A DNA stretch of 19,325 bases from an uncultured Gammaproteobacteria bacterium (lineage in GTDB: Bacteria; Pseudomonadota; Gammaproteobacteria; SZUA-140). The notes below the pieces were generated by a model, which was given only the letters and a program-made list of their open reading frames with translations, had not been told where the DNA came from and did no database searches. How positions within the stretch are numbered: the stretch's first letter is position 1; every line of letters begins with the position of its first letter. The position numbers were made by a program, and so were the translations under genes. This document shows positions 1 to 7,274 of this stretch, one piece after another. The stretch covers positions 1-19,325 of the forward strand of contig CALZIG010000223.1 of the NCBI GenBank assembly GCA_945787585.1, written 5' to 3'.

Positions 1-445
1 GCTGAATATCCTCGGGATAGCTATGCGGAATTGCCATATCCGCAGGGATTGCATAGCGAATATGTTTGGCTTCGACAGAATAAGAGTAACGTATATGCTG
101 GCGTCCCTGAATATTTTCTGCATTCCAGCGCGCACGTCGGTTGAGTGCATCGTTCTCGATGCTAATATTAAACAGCCCTGATGAGTTACCCTCGTCTGAG
201 ATATATTGACGGCTGTCGCTGCGAGGTAGATAGGTCTGAACGGAGATATCATCGCCATGTCCGGTCGCCTCGATATTGACATCCACCTGATAGCTGGTGG
301 ATGGGATCAGGCCGGCCAGTGGATAGTCCAGCACATAGAGCTTGTAGGCCATGATGCCCCAGGCAGTGGCCAGCAGCGAAATCAGTAGCACTACAAAAGC
401 ATAGTGTCTGATATCTGGCTTTCCCTGGTCTGTTTTTAGATCCAT
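1..445 (-). CDS. Inactive transglutaminase/7TM membrane protein, N-terminal part (cut by window edge)
   Basis: An open frame begins at an ATG at 445-443 and runs without a stop to the window edge, giving about 148 residues. It starts with a short charged cytoplasmic tail (MDLKTDQGKPDIRHY), then one hydrophobic segment at about residues 15-34. A beta-rich extracytoplasmic part follows, with the phrases YQVDVNIEATGHG and RQYISDEGNSSGLFNISIEN. This pattern matches the N-terminus of the family annotated as inactive transglutaminase fused to seven transmembrane helices, in which the first helix anchors a periplasmic domain. In that family the gene commonly sits near an alpha-L-glutamate ligase-like ATP-grasp gene, which would lie to the left of the window. 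No strong ribosome binding site is seen upstream, so the start is tentative. The family call rests on pattern memory of the N-terminus only. Confidence 0.6.
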   Translation of the reverse strand, partial: MDLKTDQGKPDIRHYAFVVLLISLLATAWGIMAYKLYVLDYPLAGLIPSTSYQVDVNIEATGHGDDISVQTYLPRSDSRQYISDEGNSSGLFNISIENDALNRRARWNAENIQGRQHIRYSYSVEAKHIRYAIPADMAIPHSYPEDIQ

Positions 446-570
446 GCCTGTGGCCGGTTATATGTCGCGTTTTAATCGGTATTAATGACTTTACCTTGTA
501 AAGCTGAATTTAAACTTAAAATTTAACGACTGAGCCCATCTATATTACAAATGTAAATTGATGATCGTGC

Positions 571-1059
571 TTATCGGCGCGTGTTGTTACTATCTTTCCG
601 CCTCTTTTCTTCAATATGTCTGGTTAAAAATTTATCAAGGTGATTGGCAAAGGCCATACGATCACTTTGACTGAGCGCGGGTGGCCCACCACCTGTGTCA
701 ACGCCGCTGCCCCTCATTGTATCCATGAAATCACGCATGTTGAGCCGCGCCTTGATGTTGTCAGTTGTGTGGAGTTCGCCGCGAGGGCCTAGCGCGTGGC
801 CGCCTTTTTCAATCGCCTCCGCCGCCAGCGGGATGTCGCTGGTGATTACCAGGTCTCCTGCCTCAAGTCTTTTGACGATCTCATCATCCGCGACGTCAAA
901 CCCCTGAGGCACCTGAAACATCTTGATGAAGCGCGACTTCGGAATACGGATCGGCTGATTGGCGATCAGCGTGGTCTCGATTTTAGTGCGCTCAGCCGCC
1001 CTGAAAATGATCTCTTTGATCACCACCGGACAGGCGTCTGCATCTACCCAAATTTTCAT
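571..1059 (-). CDS. yaiI: YaiI/YqxD family protein (UPF0178, DUF188)
   Basis: This 162-residue protein is full length for the UPF0178 family. It opens with the diagnostic [14 protein letters not shown] (Asp6, Asp8, Cys10, Pro11). It continues with [11 protein letters not shown] (Asp55, Asp58, Asp59) and VITSDIPLA (Asp75), then the conserved [12 protein letters not shown] block and the C-terminal [14 protein letters not shown] segment. The family has a PIN-like nuclease fold with clustered acidic residues, but its physiological substrate is not established. It is transcribed away from the diguanylate cyclase gene at 1299, and the two share a 239-bp divergent intergenic region. The next gene on the same strand starts 126 bp downstream. 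The ATG at 1059 matches the family start, with only a weak GAAG-type ribosome site before it. Confidence 0.93.
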   Translation of the reverse strand: MKIWVDADACPVVIKEIIFRAAERTKIETTLIANQPIRIPKSRFIKMFQVPQGFDVADDEIVKRLEAGDLVITSDIPLAAEAIEKGGHALGPRGELHTTDNIKARLNMRDFMDTMRGSGVDTGGGPPALSQSDRMAFANHLDKFLTRHIEEKRRKDSNNTRR

Positions 1060-1253
1060 TTTATATCGCTTCGGCTGGTATGGGCGAGAATAACATCATT
1101 GCTATTTTAATATTTAGGCGTGTTGTAGGGTAGGCATTATACGCCAAATCCAACGGGGTATCATCGTAGATAGCACAATGCCAGCACATATGAACAATAT
1201 TGCATCAAATAATGCTCGACATCGGTACCAGTAATGTCTTTAAATTAGATCAG

Positions 1254-1287
1254 TTCAATTGAAAATAATTATGGGCTAATCTAAAAA
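1254..1287 (+). promoter_or_regulatory. Possible promoter and dyad before the diguanylate cyclase
   Basis: TTGAAA (1259-1264) and TAAAAA (1282-1287) lie 17 bp apart and resemble sigma70 -35 and -10 boxes. The -35 overlaps a perfect 10-bp palindrome, TTCAATTGAA (1254-1263). The predicted start point would be only a few bases before the ATG at 1299, and no clear ribosome site is present. The gene would therefore be nearly leaderless, or another promoter is used. Confidence 0.3.
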
Positions 1288-1298
1288 CGTTATGTGAT

Positions 1299-2372
1299 AT
1301 GACTAAACTCACCTCCATACCATCATCAAACCTATGTGGTCACTTCGGATTAGATAAAGAACAGCGGCGTCTACGCCTGGCGTTTCTTGAACTAGACGAT
1401 AGTGATCACGCGCATGCGACTGAACTGATAGAACGCGTTATTAAGCCCAATATTGATAGCATCATTGATCAATTCTACGCTAAATTAATCACGGACCCCT
1501 GCGCGTTCAGTTTCATCGAGAGTGGTGAGGTCATTGGTCGTTTAAAGAAAACTCAGAAAAATCATTTATTATCGCTAGGCATCGCGTTTGATACTGAAGC
1601 GTATTTTGACAATCGCTTACGTGTTGGTCTTGTTCATGATCAGGTCGGATTGCCCCTGACCACTTATCAGTGCGCTTATAATGCGTTACAGCAGATTATT
1701 ATTGCTTTTATCCGAAGTATGTTGCCAGTTGAAAATTTTGATGAAGCTGTAAGGTTCCTATTGAAAATTATCTCGCTCGATATGTCACTGGCGATAGAGG
1801 CCTATCATGGTGTACAGGTGCAGGGCCTGGAGCGTTCACTTGATCACCTGAAAGATCATCAGCGTTCTTTGCAGCGGCGTGTGAGTATCGATGAATTGAC
1901 CGAGGTGCTTAGCCGCAGCCAAATTATGGAAGACCTGAGGCGTTGTATGCAGCACGCAAAAGATCACCATCAGAATTTATCGATAATTATGCTGGATATC
2001 GATTTCTTTAAGCGTGTCAATGACCAGTATGGACATCAAGCGGGTGATATGGTGCTGATGCAGATGGCAAAACGTTTTAAGACATCTGTTCGTAACGTTG
2101 ACATGGTTGGGCGTTATGGTGGTGAAGAGTTTCTGGTGGTGTTACCTGATGCAGATATTGGAATATCGCAGCAGATTGCAGAACGTATTCGCGCTCATGT
2201 CGTGTCATCGCCTATTAATAATGCCGGATGTACTATCAATGTAAGTGTGAGCGGTGGCATTGCAAAGTTTGATGAGACGGACAGTATTGAATCGCTGATT
2301 GATCGTGCTGACAAAGCACTTTATAAAGCGAAAGAAGGTGGCCGTAACCGGGTGGTCTATATGGGGCTTTGA
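1299..2372 (+). CDS. Globin-coupled diguanylate cyclase (haem oxygen sensor, GGEEF)
   Basis: This 357-residue soluble protein probably makes cyclic di-GMP under control of an N-terminal haem sensor. Residues about 15-170 look like a globin-coupled-sensor (protoglobin-like) domain: B-helix Tyr60 in QFYAKLITDP, and the proximal histidine His113 in RVGLVHDQVGLP. A short linker with coiled-coil character (about 172-195) leads directly to the GGDEF domain (about 196-355). That domain has LDIDFFKRVNDQYGH, the active-site motif GGEEF at 274-278 and an intact inhibitory I-site RNVD at 265-268. It resembles E. coli DosC (YddV) but is about 100 residues shorter and seems to lack the middle domain. Oxygen or another gas is the expected ligand, by homology. 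It is followed after 6 nt by a gamma-glutamylcyclotransferase-like gene, so the two are probably cotranscribed. Confidence 0.92.
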   Translation: MTKLTSIPSSNLCGHFGLDKEQRRLRLAFLELDDSDHAHATELIERVIKPNIDSIIDQFYAKLITDPCAFSFIESGEVIGRLKKTQKNHLLSLGIAFDTEAYFDNRLRVGLVHDQVGLPLTTYQCAYNALQQIIIAFIRSMLPVENFDEAVRFLLKIISLDMSLAIEAYHGVQVQGLERSLDHLKDHQRSLQRRVSIDELTEVLSRSQIMEDLRRCMQHAKDHHQNLSIIMLDIDFFKRVNDQYGHQAGDMVLMQMAKRFKTSVRNVDMVGRYGGEEFLVVLPDADIGISQQIAERIRAHVVSSPINNAGCTINVSVSGGIAKFDETDSIESLIDRADKALYKAKEGGRNRVVYMGL

Positions 2373-2378
2373 ACGGCC

Positions 2379-2972
2379 ATGAGTCATAAAGATTATCTGT
2401 TCGTTTACGGCACGCTGCGGCACCAGGCTGTTCGTACGGCTGCTGGTGAGCAAGCATTTAGTCAGCTTAATCAAGCGGCCTCATTTATCGATGCTGCGTC
2501 GATGAGTGGCCAGCTATTTGAAGTCGATGGTTACCCTGGCGTCTGTTATAAATCCGATGCCGATACGCATGTCGTCGGTGATCTGTATCATGTCGATGAT
2601 GCCGCCACGCTGTTTTCTACATTGGATGCATATGAGGAGTGCGCCGCTCAGTTTTCAGCGCCGCATGAATATCGCCATCAGCGTGTGCCGGTAATACTGG
2701 GCAGTGGCGAGACCGTACAGGCATGGGTTTACCACTACAATTGTTCCACCGATCTGTTGCCCGTGATTGCCTCGGGGGATTATTTGCAGTGGCAGGAGGC
2801 CAAGAAGGCAACCGTGAGTAATGTAAAATGCAACACGCATCATGGTTTCGTGCGACGCGTGGCAGGTAAGCTATTGTTTTGGCTGTTGGTATTTGTTGTG
2901 ATTGCGTTGGCGGGTATGTGGTATTTGGGTCATGTTGATTTACGCTTGCTGGGTGGAATATCAAATGTCTGA
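2379..2972 (+). CDS. Gamma-glutamylcyclotransferase/AIG2-like protein with C-terminal membrane helix
   Basis: This 197-residue protein starts with the family signature LFVYGTLR (YGTLR at 10-14). It has GQLFEVDGYPGV, the GDLYHVDD strand and LDAYEEC, where Glu86 is the likely catalytic acid of the gamma-glutamylcyclotransferase fold. The enzymatic part ends around residue 145. A basic stretch and a strongly hydrophobic helix (about 164-184) follow, so the protein is probably C-tail anchored in the inner membrane with its catalytic domain in the cytoplasm. Family members release 5-oxoproline from gamma-glutamyl peptides or amines; the substrate here is unknown. The ATG lies 6 nt after the stop of the diguanylate cyclase, suggesting translational coupling. 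The tail anchor is unusual for this normally soluble family. Confidence 0.82.
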   Translation: MSHKDYLFVYGTLRHQAVRTAAGEQAFSQLNQAASFIDAASMSGQLFEVDGYPGVCYKSDADTHVVGDLYHVDDAATLFSTLDAYEECAAQFSAPHEYRHQRVPVILGSGETVQAWVYHYNCSTDLLPVIASGDYLQWQEAKKATVSNVKCNTHHGFVRRVAGKLLFWLLVFVVIALAGMWYLGHVDLRLLGGISNV

Positions 2973-3362
2973 ATCTTTTACGCCGAGCATCTCTGTTTCG
3001 GTATAGATAAATGGTCGAACATTCTTCTAATAAGCTGCTAACTTTTTATGGATAAGGGCTGTACTGTTTTAGCTAGTTTTGGTTAGAATAGTGGTACTTG
3101 GCTGGGCATGGCTTGGGAATTGGTTGAGGGGGAGCGATTTTCAAGCCGTGTTTGGCTTAGTTTTATACTAAGCGTCCTGCTAGCCCGCCTGTCGTACCCG
3201 CATCAACTTCTATAATTAACAATTCAGCAAAGCGTTGATCGCCCTGTTTTCAGGATAATGCGCTATTTTTCAACACCATCAACACTACTGACATAATGCT
3301 GTCAGTAGCCCCCCGTTATGCTCGTGTCTCCCAATGATTAATTTTGAATAAGGAGATACAAC
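2973..3362. other. Intergenic region of 390 bp with two hairpins
   Basis: I see no convincing gene. The region contains a small inverted repeat, GCTTAG/CTAAGC, at 3155-3173 with a 7-nt loop, and a perfect 9-bp inverted repeat at 3285-3308 that is listed separately. No U-rich intrinsic terminator is visible after the gene ending at 2972. The right end supplies the ribosome binding site of the VOC gene. Confidence 0.5.
3285..3308. promoter_or_regulatory. Perfect 9-bp inverted repeat upstream of the VOC gene
   Basis: CTACTGACA (3285-3293) and TGTCAGTAG (3300-3308) are exact reverse complements around a 6-nt spacer. The element lies 54 bp before the ATG at 3363. No T tract follows on either strand, so it is more likely an operator or a 5'-leader hairpin than a terminator. 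Confidence 0.45.
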
Positions 3363-3746
3363 ATGATAGAAGCATTGAAACAGCCAGGGCGTTTTTGCTG
3401 GAATGAATTGCTCACCAATGATGTCGCGGCCGCGCAGCAATTTTACGGTGAAATGTTTGGCTGGCAGATGGAAGACACTGAGTGTGGTGGCGTGGCTTAC
3501 ACCACATTAAAGGTTAATAACGATGACATTGGTGGCATTATGAAGACCCCAGCTGAGGCGGGTGAGATGCCGCCGATGTGGGGCGGTTATGTTACCGTTG
3601 ATGATGTCGATGAGAGCGCCGCCAACGCGACGCAGCTGGGGGGATCGCTCTGCGTGCCGCCGCAGGATATGCCCGGTATTGGGCGTTTTTGTGTGATTAA
3701 AGACCCGCAAGGCGCTATGCTATCCCTGTTTGCATTTAAAAAATAA
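3363..3746 (+). CDS. VOC family (glyoxalase/bleomycin-resistance-like) protein
   Basis: This 127-residue protein matches one vicinal-oxygen-chelate module pair. It opens with RFCWNELLTNDVAAAQQFY and GEMFGW, typical of the first beta-alpha unit, has GGYVTVDDVDE at the start of the second half, and ends with GRFCVIKDPQGAMLSLF. The family includes glyoxalases, dioxygenases and resistance proteins. The sequence does not define the substrate, and members of this subgroup are often annotated only as VOC proteins. A strong ribosome site, AAGGAGA (3350-3356), precedes the ATG by 6 nt. The DUF2461 gene follows after 12 nt, and a YafY-type regulator lies further downstream, so these may form a small operon. 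Confidence 0.88.
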   Translation: MIEALKQPGRFCWNELLTNDVAAAQQFYGEMFGWQMEDTECGGVAYTTLKVNNDDIGGIMKTPAEAGEMPPMWGGYVTVDDVDESAANATQLGGSLCVPPQDMPGIGRFCVIKDPQGAMLSLFAFKK

Positions 3747-3758
3747 GGACAGTGTGAG

Positions 3759-4448
3759 ATGACGCACGCATATTTTAATGAGGCGACTTTTGACTTTATC
3801 GATCGGTTGGCGGATAACAATCAGCGCGACTGGTTTCATGAACATAAGGCGTACTATGAAGGGTGCGTGCGTGAACCTGCCTTACGTTTAATTACAGATG
3901 TGGCAGAGGTGTTGCCACATCTGTCCCCTTATTTTGTCGCGATTCCAAAAAAGGTTGGCGGTTCTCTGATGCGGGTACATCGCGATACCCGTTTTGGCAA
4001 AGACAAGACGCCTTACAAAACCAATATCGGTATCCAGTTTCGCCATAGTATGGGTAAAGATGTCCATGCCCCTGGTTACTATCTGCATATTTCATCGGGT
4101 GAGTGTTTTCTGGGTGCTGGAATCTGGCGGCCTGATGCGCCGTCGTTGGGTAAAATTCGTGACAGAATTATTGAAAAAGAAGAAGAGTGGTTGAAAGCGC
4201 GAGATTATAAACCGTTTCAGAAAATATATAATGTTAGCGGTGAATCACTAAAGACCGCGCCACGTGGTTTTAGCAAAGCGCATCCGATGATTGAGGATCT
4301 ACGCCGCAAAGATTTTATCGCCATTCATGACCTTGAGACTCAGTTGGTCTGCTCAAAAAAACTGAAATCAGAGATGATGAAGCGCTTTACAGTGGCAACG
4401 CCGTATATGCGCTTTCTGTGTAAGGCGTTGGAGTTGCCGTTTGATTGA
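3759..4448 (+). CDS. DUF2461 (TIGR02453) family protein
   Basis: This 229-residue protein is full length for the DUF2461 family. Family features are the N-terminal FDFIDRLADNNQRDWFHEHK, the highly conserved basic block RVHRDTRFGKDKTPYKTN (72-89), YYLHISSGECFLGAGIWRP, and a C-terminal helical region. No signal peptide or membrane segment is seen, so it is cytoplasmic. The biochemical function of the family is not known. The ATG is preceded by AAGGA, which overlaps the stop of the VOC gene 12 nt upstream, so both genes are probably translated from one mRNA. The next gene starts 75 bp downstream. Confidence 0.9.
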   Translation: MTHAYFNEATFDFIDRLADNNQRDWFHEHKAYYEGCVREPALRLITDVAEVLPHLSPYFVAIPKKVGGSLMRVHRDTRFGKDKTPYKTNIGIQFRHSMGKDVHAPGYYLHISSGECFLGAGIWRPDAPSLGKIRDRIIEKEEEWLKARDYKPFQKIYNVSGESLKTAPRGFSKAHPMIEDLRRKDFIAIHDLETQLVCSKKLKSEMMKRFTVATPYMRFLCKALELPFD

Positions 4449-4523
4449 TCAGTCATTGTTTAGGTCGTTATTCCAGTTGTGATCGGCATGACGGTGTAGT
4501 TTTTATTCGAGTATCATAAAATA

Positions 4524-5204
4524 ATGCGTCGCGCCGACCGTCTCTTTCAAATCATACAGCTGTTACGGCGCGACCGTGTCGTGACGGCACGTGAAATTGC
4601 CGCTGCACTAGAGGTCTCCGAGCGCACTATTTATCGTGACATGCAGGACCTGTCACTCTCCGGTGTGCCGATCTCCAGTGAGGCAGGTAGCGGTTACCGG
4701 TTACTCCCCGGTTTTCACCTGCCGCCGCTGATGTTCAATGCAGAGGAGCTTTCAGCGTTATTGATCGGTGCACGTATGGTGCAGGCGTGGACGGATCAGG
4801 GGCTGGCATCGGCAGCCACGCAGGCGATGATCAAGATCGAATCAGCCGTGCCCGAGCACCTGCGTGATGAACTGGCGCGCGAAGATATTCTGGTGCCCGA
4901 TTTTGGCATCGACCCACGTGTCTCAAAACGGTTGGCGCTGTTGCGGGTGGGGATCAAGGCGCAGCAAAAGATCACGTTTAATTACCAACGGGAAGATGGT
5001 GAGCCATCGAATCGTATTGTGCACCCACTGGGTCTATTTTACTGGGGCAAGGTGTGGACGCTTACGGCGTGGTGCGAACTGCGCGATGAGTTTCGCAGTT
5101 TTCGACTGGACCGAATGTCACAGGTGAGTGTGCTCGAAACAGTGTTTGCGTCACCACCGGGGCGCACCTTGCAAGACTATCTACGCACTGTCTGTTGTGA
5201 TTAA
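4524..5204 (+). CDS. YafY-type transcriptional regulator (HTH + WYL domain)
   Basis: This 226-residue protein has an N-terminal DeoR-like winged helix-turn-helix. RADRLFQIIQLLRR and the recognition segment EVSERTIYRDMQDL (30-43) are followed by the wing SEAGSGYRLLPG. The second half is a WYL domain (about 138-206) with NRIVHPLGLFYWGKVWTLTAW and the conserved FRSFRLDRM segment. WYL domains bind ligands, often nucleic acids or nucleotides, and control DNA binding. YafY-type genes often sit beside VOC or other small genes, as here. The gene is encoded directly before tag (start 60 bp downstream), and the two may be cotranscribed. No classical ribosome site is obvious before the ATG. Confidence 0.9.
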   Translation: MRRADRLFQIIQLLRRDRVVTAREIAAALEVSERTIYRDMQDLSLSGVPISSEAGSGYRLLPGFHLPPLMFNAEELSALLIGARMVQAWTDQGLASAATQAMIKIESAVPEHLRDELAREDILVPDFGIDPRVSKRLALLRVGIKAQQKITFNYQREDGEPSNRIVHPLGLFYWGKVWTLTAWCELRDEFRSFRLDRMSQVSVLETVFASPPGRTLQDYLRTVCCD

Positions 5205-5263
5205 AAGAAGTTTTTAGCGTAACTGTGCAAGATAAGTTATTTGAAAAAGAGAGGGTGTGTTTG

Positions 5264-5827
5264 ATGAAAAGATGTGATTGGGCGGTGAATAATCCGCTGG
5301 AGACGCACTATCACGATGAGGAGTGGGGCGTTCCCATTCATGATGATCGCCTGTTGTTTGAATTGCTGATTCTTGAAGGGGCGCAGGCGGGGCTGAGCTG
5401 GGCCACTATATTGAAAAAACGAGAGGGGTACTTAAAGGCCTTTGATCATTTTGATGCGCGGAAGATAGCGCGCTACTCTGAGGCTAAAAAAGAGAAGCTA
5501 CTGCAGAACCCCGGTATCGTACGAAATAGATTGAAAGTGAATGCGACAGTGGTCAATGCGCAATGTTTTCTCGCTGTGCAGAAAGAGTTTGGCAGTTTTG
5601 ATGCCTATATCTGGTCTTTTGTCGATGGCAAGCCGATCCAGAATAAGTGGAAAAAAATGTCTGACGTGCCCGCGAGTACGCCAGTGTCTGAGGCGATGAG
5701 CAAGGATTTGAAGAAAAGAGGGTTTAAGTTTGTGGGGTCAACCATCTGTTACGCCTTTATGCAGGCGACAGGAATGGTCAATGACCATCTGACATCATGT
5801 TTCCGCTATTCAAAAGTGGGCCGATAG
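5264..5827 (+). CDS. tag: DNA-3-methyladenine glycosylase I
   Basis: Tag removes 3-methyladenine from alkylated DNA as the first step of base excision repair. I chose the ATG at 5264 rather than the in-frame GTG at 5225. It gives 187 residues, the same length as E. coli Tag. It also places the zinc ligands at the known positions Cys4, His17, His175 and Cys179 and the base-recognition residue Glu38 in LILEGAQAGLSW. A GAGAGG ribosome site lies 9 nt upstream. Other family motifs are YHDEEWGVP, LKKREGY, NPGIVRNRLK and KKRGFKFVGSTICYAFMQA. The gene starts 60 bp after the WYL regulator and may share its transcript. No regulatory site of its own was recognised. Confidence 0.96.
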   Translation: MKRCDWAVNNPLETHYHDEEWGVPIHDDRLLFELLILEGAQAGLSWATILKKREGYLKAFDHFDARKIARYSEAKKEKLLQNPGIVRNRLKVNATVVNAQCFLAVQKEFGSFDAYIWSFVDGKPIQNKWKKMSDVPASTPVSEAMSKDLKKRGFKFVGSTICYAFMQATGMVNDHLTSCFRYSKVGR

Positions 5828-5912
5828 TTTTGTAGTACACGCTTTGACATGATATCCGGCCGAAGGTAAACGCCCTAAACTCATTCGAATTACTTGTCTG
5901 TCTATTCTTCGT

Positions 5913-5918
5913 TATAAT
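5913..5918 (+). promoter_or_regulatory. Perfect -10 box (TATAAT)
   Basis: TATAAT is an exact sigma70 -10 consensus. The hexamer 17 bp upstream is a poor -35, so this is a weak prediction. Transcription would begin near 5925 and run through about 100 nt of leader, including an ATGCG/CGCAT hairpin (5990-6008), into the small ORF at 6027 and the VF530 gene. Confidence 0.3.
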
Positions 5919-6026
5919 GGCGACCAATAGCTAATGCGAGCGATTATCGTAATCATAAAACCTTTATTTGTTCTTAAGGGGTAGGCGCTATGCGACCGCT
6001 ACGCGCATGAAAAAGGAAAATAAGAG

Positions 6027-6215
6027 ATGAGAGCAATACGTATATTGATGCGCGCAGGGCGTTTTTTTCTGTTGAGCGCGATCTTCGGAGCTTCAGCCGT
6101 CCATGCCAGAATGACGCTTGAGCTGGTTATATTCCGATCATTAACGAGACATAACTTCAGCAGCAAAGCGGCCCCTACATTCGTGCCTGACTTAATAAAG
6201 GCTAGACCTTTCTGA
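6027..6215 (+). CDS. Possible small exported protein or leader peptide
   Basis: This 62-residue ORF starts at an ATG with AAGGA 9 nt upstream. The N-terminus looks like a Sec signal peptide: basic [12 protein letters not shown], hydrophobic [12 protein letters not shown], then AVHA as a signal-peptidase-like site near residue 26. The remaining 36 residues match nothing I recognise and have no clear fold. The TGA stop overlaps the next ATG (TGATG), so translation could be coupled to the VF530 gene, which has only a poor ribosome site of its own. It may be a real leader ORF, the remnant of a larger exported protein, or chance. Confidence 0.3.
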   Translation: MRAIRILMRAGRFFLLSAIFGASAVHARMTLELVIFRSLTRHNFSSKAAPTFVPDLIKARPF

Positions 6216-6454
6216 TGAGTGATCAACAAAGTAACAATCCGCTGCATGGTGTCACGCTGGAGCAGATCGTGATCCGTCTGGTTGAATACTACGGTTGGGA
6301 AGGGTTAGGTCAGCGCATCGATATCCGCTGTTTTACTAGCGATCCTTCGGTAAAGTCCAGCCTCAAATTTCTGCGTAAGACTCCGTGGGCACGTGCCAAA
6401 GTTGAGGCGCTATATACCGTCATGCAGCAAAGTGTCTGGACGAAAAAGAAGTAG
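6215..6454 (+). CDS. VF530 family protein (DUF2132), putative DNA-binding
   Basis: This 79-residue protein is full length for the VF530 family. It carries [33 protein letters not shown] and the hallmark [18 protein letters not shown] (44-61). The family takes its name from a Vibrio fischeri protein whose structure resembles small DNA-binding proteins; a cellular role is not established. The protein is rich in basic residues and cytoplasmic, with no membrane segment. The start ATG overlaps the stop of the preceding small ORF. No transcription terminator was recognised after its stop. Confidence 0.9.
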   Translation: MSDQQSNNPLHGVTLEQIVIRLVEYYGWEGLGQRIDIRCFTSDPSVKSSLKFLRKTPWARAKVEALYTVMQQSVWTKKK

Positions 6455-6500
6455 CCTATCTGTTCGATAAAAAATTAACCTGCCAGATGAGTTAGTCAGT

Positions 6501-6839
6501 TTAGCTTTCGGGATAGCGACACTCGATAGTTAACTGCCAGCTTCTGGAGGCCCCAACGACCCAGACGCCTGGAAAAATCGGCCATTGCAAAAAATAGAGC
6601 GGGGCAGGGGCGTACACATGAGTGACTCTGCGTCGACTGCAATCAAACGCTGGGCAGTCTAGCTGACGAATGGCTCGCCAACGCTGGTTACGCAGTGTTC
6701 TTGTTCTGCGTGCGGCCTCGCGGCGTGCGCGTAATCGTGAGCGATTGAGTGAGATGGCAACTGAGTTGCCATCGAATCTGTTTTTACCGCAGTCCAGTCC
6801 CGCAGTGAAGGGGGTAATTGCCTCATTGATAATCGCCAT
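6501..6839 (-). CDS. Hypothetical Arg-rich small protein (doubtful)
   Basis: This 112-residue ORF on the minus strand has a coherent gene start. The ATG at 6839-6837 is preceded by GAGGA about 7 nt upstream, and TTGATA/CATAAT boxes lie further up. The protein begins MAIINEAITPFTAGLD and then has a very basic stretch (SRLRARREAARRTRTLRNQR). It ends with the hydrophobic, aromatic part YAPAPLYFLQWPIFPGVWVV. I recognise no family. The composition could also come from a non-coding, GC-richer stretch, and two other frames are open here. A longer in-frame start at 6902 has no comparable ribosome site. It converges with the VF530 gene. Confidence 0.33.
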   Translation of the reverse strand: MAIINEAITPFTAGLDCGKNRFDGNSVAISLNRSRLRARREAARRTRTLRNQRWRAIRQLDCPAFDCSRRRVTHVYAPAPLYFLQWPIFPGVWVVGASRSWQLTIECRYPES

Positions 6840-6872
6840 AATAAATTCCTCATCGGAATATTTTACAGCGCC

Positions 6873-6902
6873 ATTATGCAGTGCTGGTCTTCGTAATATC
6901 AA
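6873..6902 (-). promoter_or_regulatory. Possible sigma70 promoter for the small minus-strand ORF
   Basis: Reading the minus strand, TTGATA (6902-6897) and CATAAT (6878-6873) are separated by 18 bp. The predicted start near 6866 leaves a leader of roughly 27 nt containing the GAGGA ribosome site before the ATG at 6839. Confidence 0.35.
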
Positions 6903-7178
6903 GCTTAAGACTTGTGAGAAAAAGTACCTGACAGATTTGGTTGGGTTAGGTTAGGGGCAACGATTACAAAGTGACCTGGTGTTCTGCAACAGGGAAGTTA
7001 TTGAGTGTTAATCTTTGAGAGTGAATCTGTGTCAATCCTTTATTATAAATGTTATTTTAGTGATCACTATGAAGAGGACGTGTGTTTTTACTGTAGACAA
7101 TGCTTAATGTGCACGATGTTACTCCGATCCGAAGATAGCCGAATAGTCAGCACGCCATTATTATCTATACAAATACTA

Positions 7179-7208
7179 TTGTAGTTAAATAGCTATGGGG
7201 GCTATGAT
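7179..7208 (+). promoter_or_regulatory. Possible promoter of the lysis-like cassette
   Basis: TTGTAG and TATGAT are 18 bp apart. The -10 is a five-of-six match but the -35 is weak. A small inverted repeat, ATAGC (7189-7193)/GCTAT (7201-7205), overlaps the -10 and could be an operator. Confidence 0.3.
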
Positions 7209-7274
7209 TAATACTGAGTAAAAACTGTGAGATTTAAATATGATTAAAATCGGCACTAAATCAGGAGGAAGTGG

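Larger units (their letters stand above)
6840..7274. other. Non-coding region before the lysis cassette
   Basis: About 435 bp without a supported gene. It holds the possible minus-strand promoter at 6873-6902, a perfect 12-bp palindrome TAGTGATCACTA (7058-7069), and a possible plus-strand promoter. The latter is TTGTAG at 7179-7184 and TATGAT at 7203-7208, spacer 18, with an ATAGC/GCTAT dyad (7189-7205) across the -10. The ribosome site AGGAGGAA (7263-7270) of the next gene ends it. Confidence 0.45.

Noticed and set aside
796..1110. Plus-strand frame over the YaiI gene
   Set aside because: It is a shadow of the conserved YaiI reading frame, with no homology and no ribosome site.
5225..5263. 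GTG start giving a 13-residue longer Tag protein
   Set aside because: The ATG at 5264 restores the exact E. coli length and places all four zinc ligands at their known positions.
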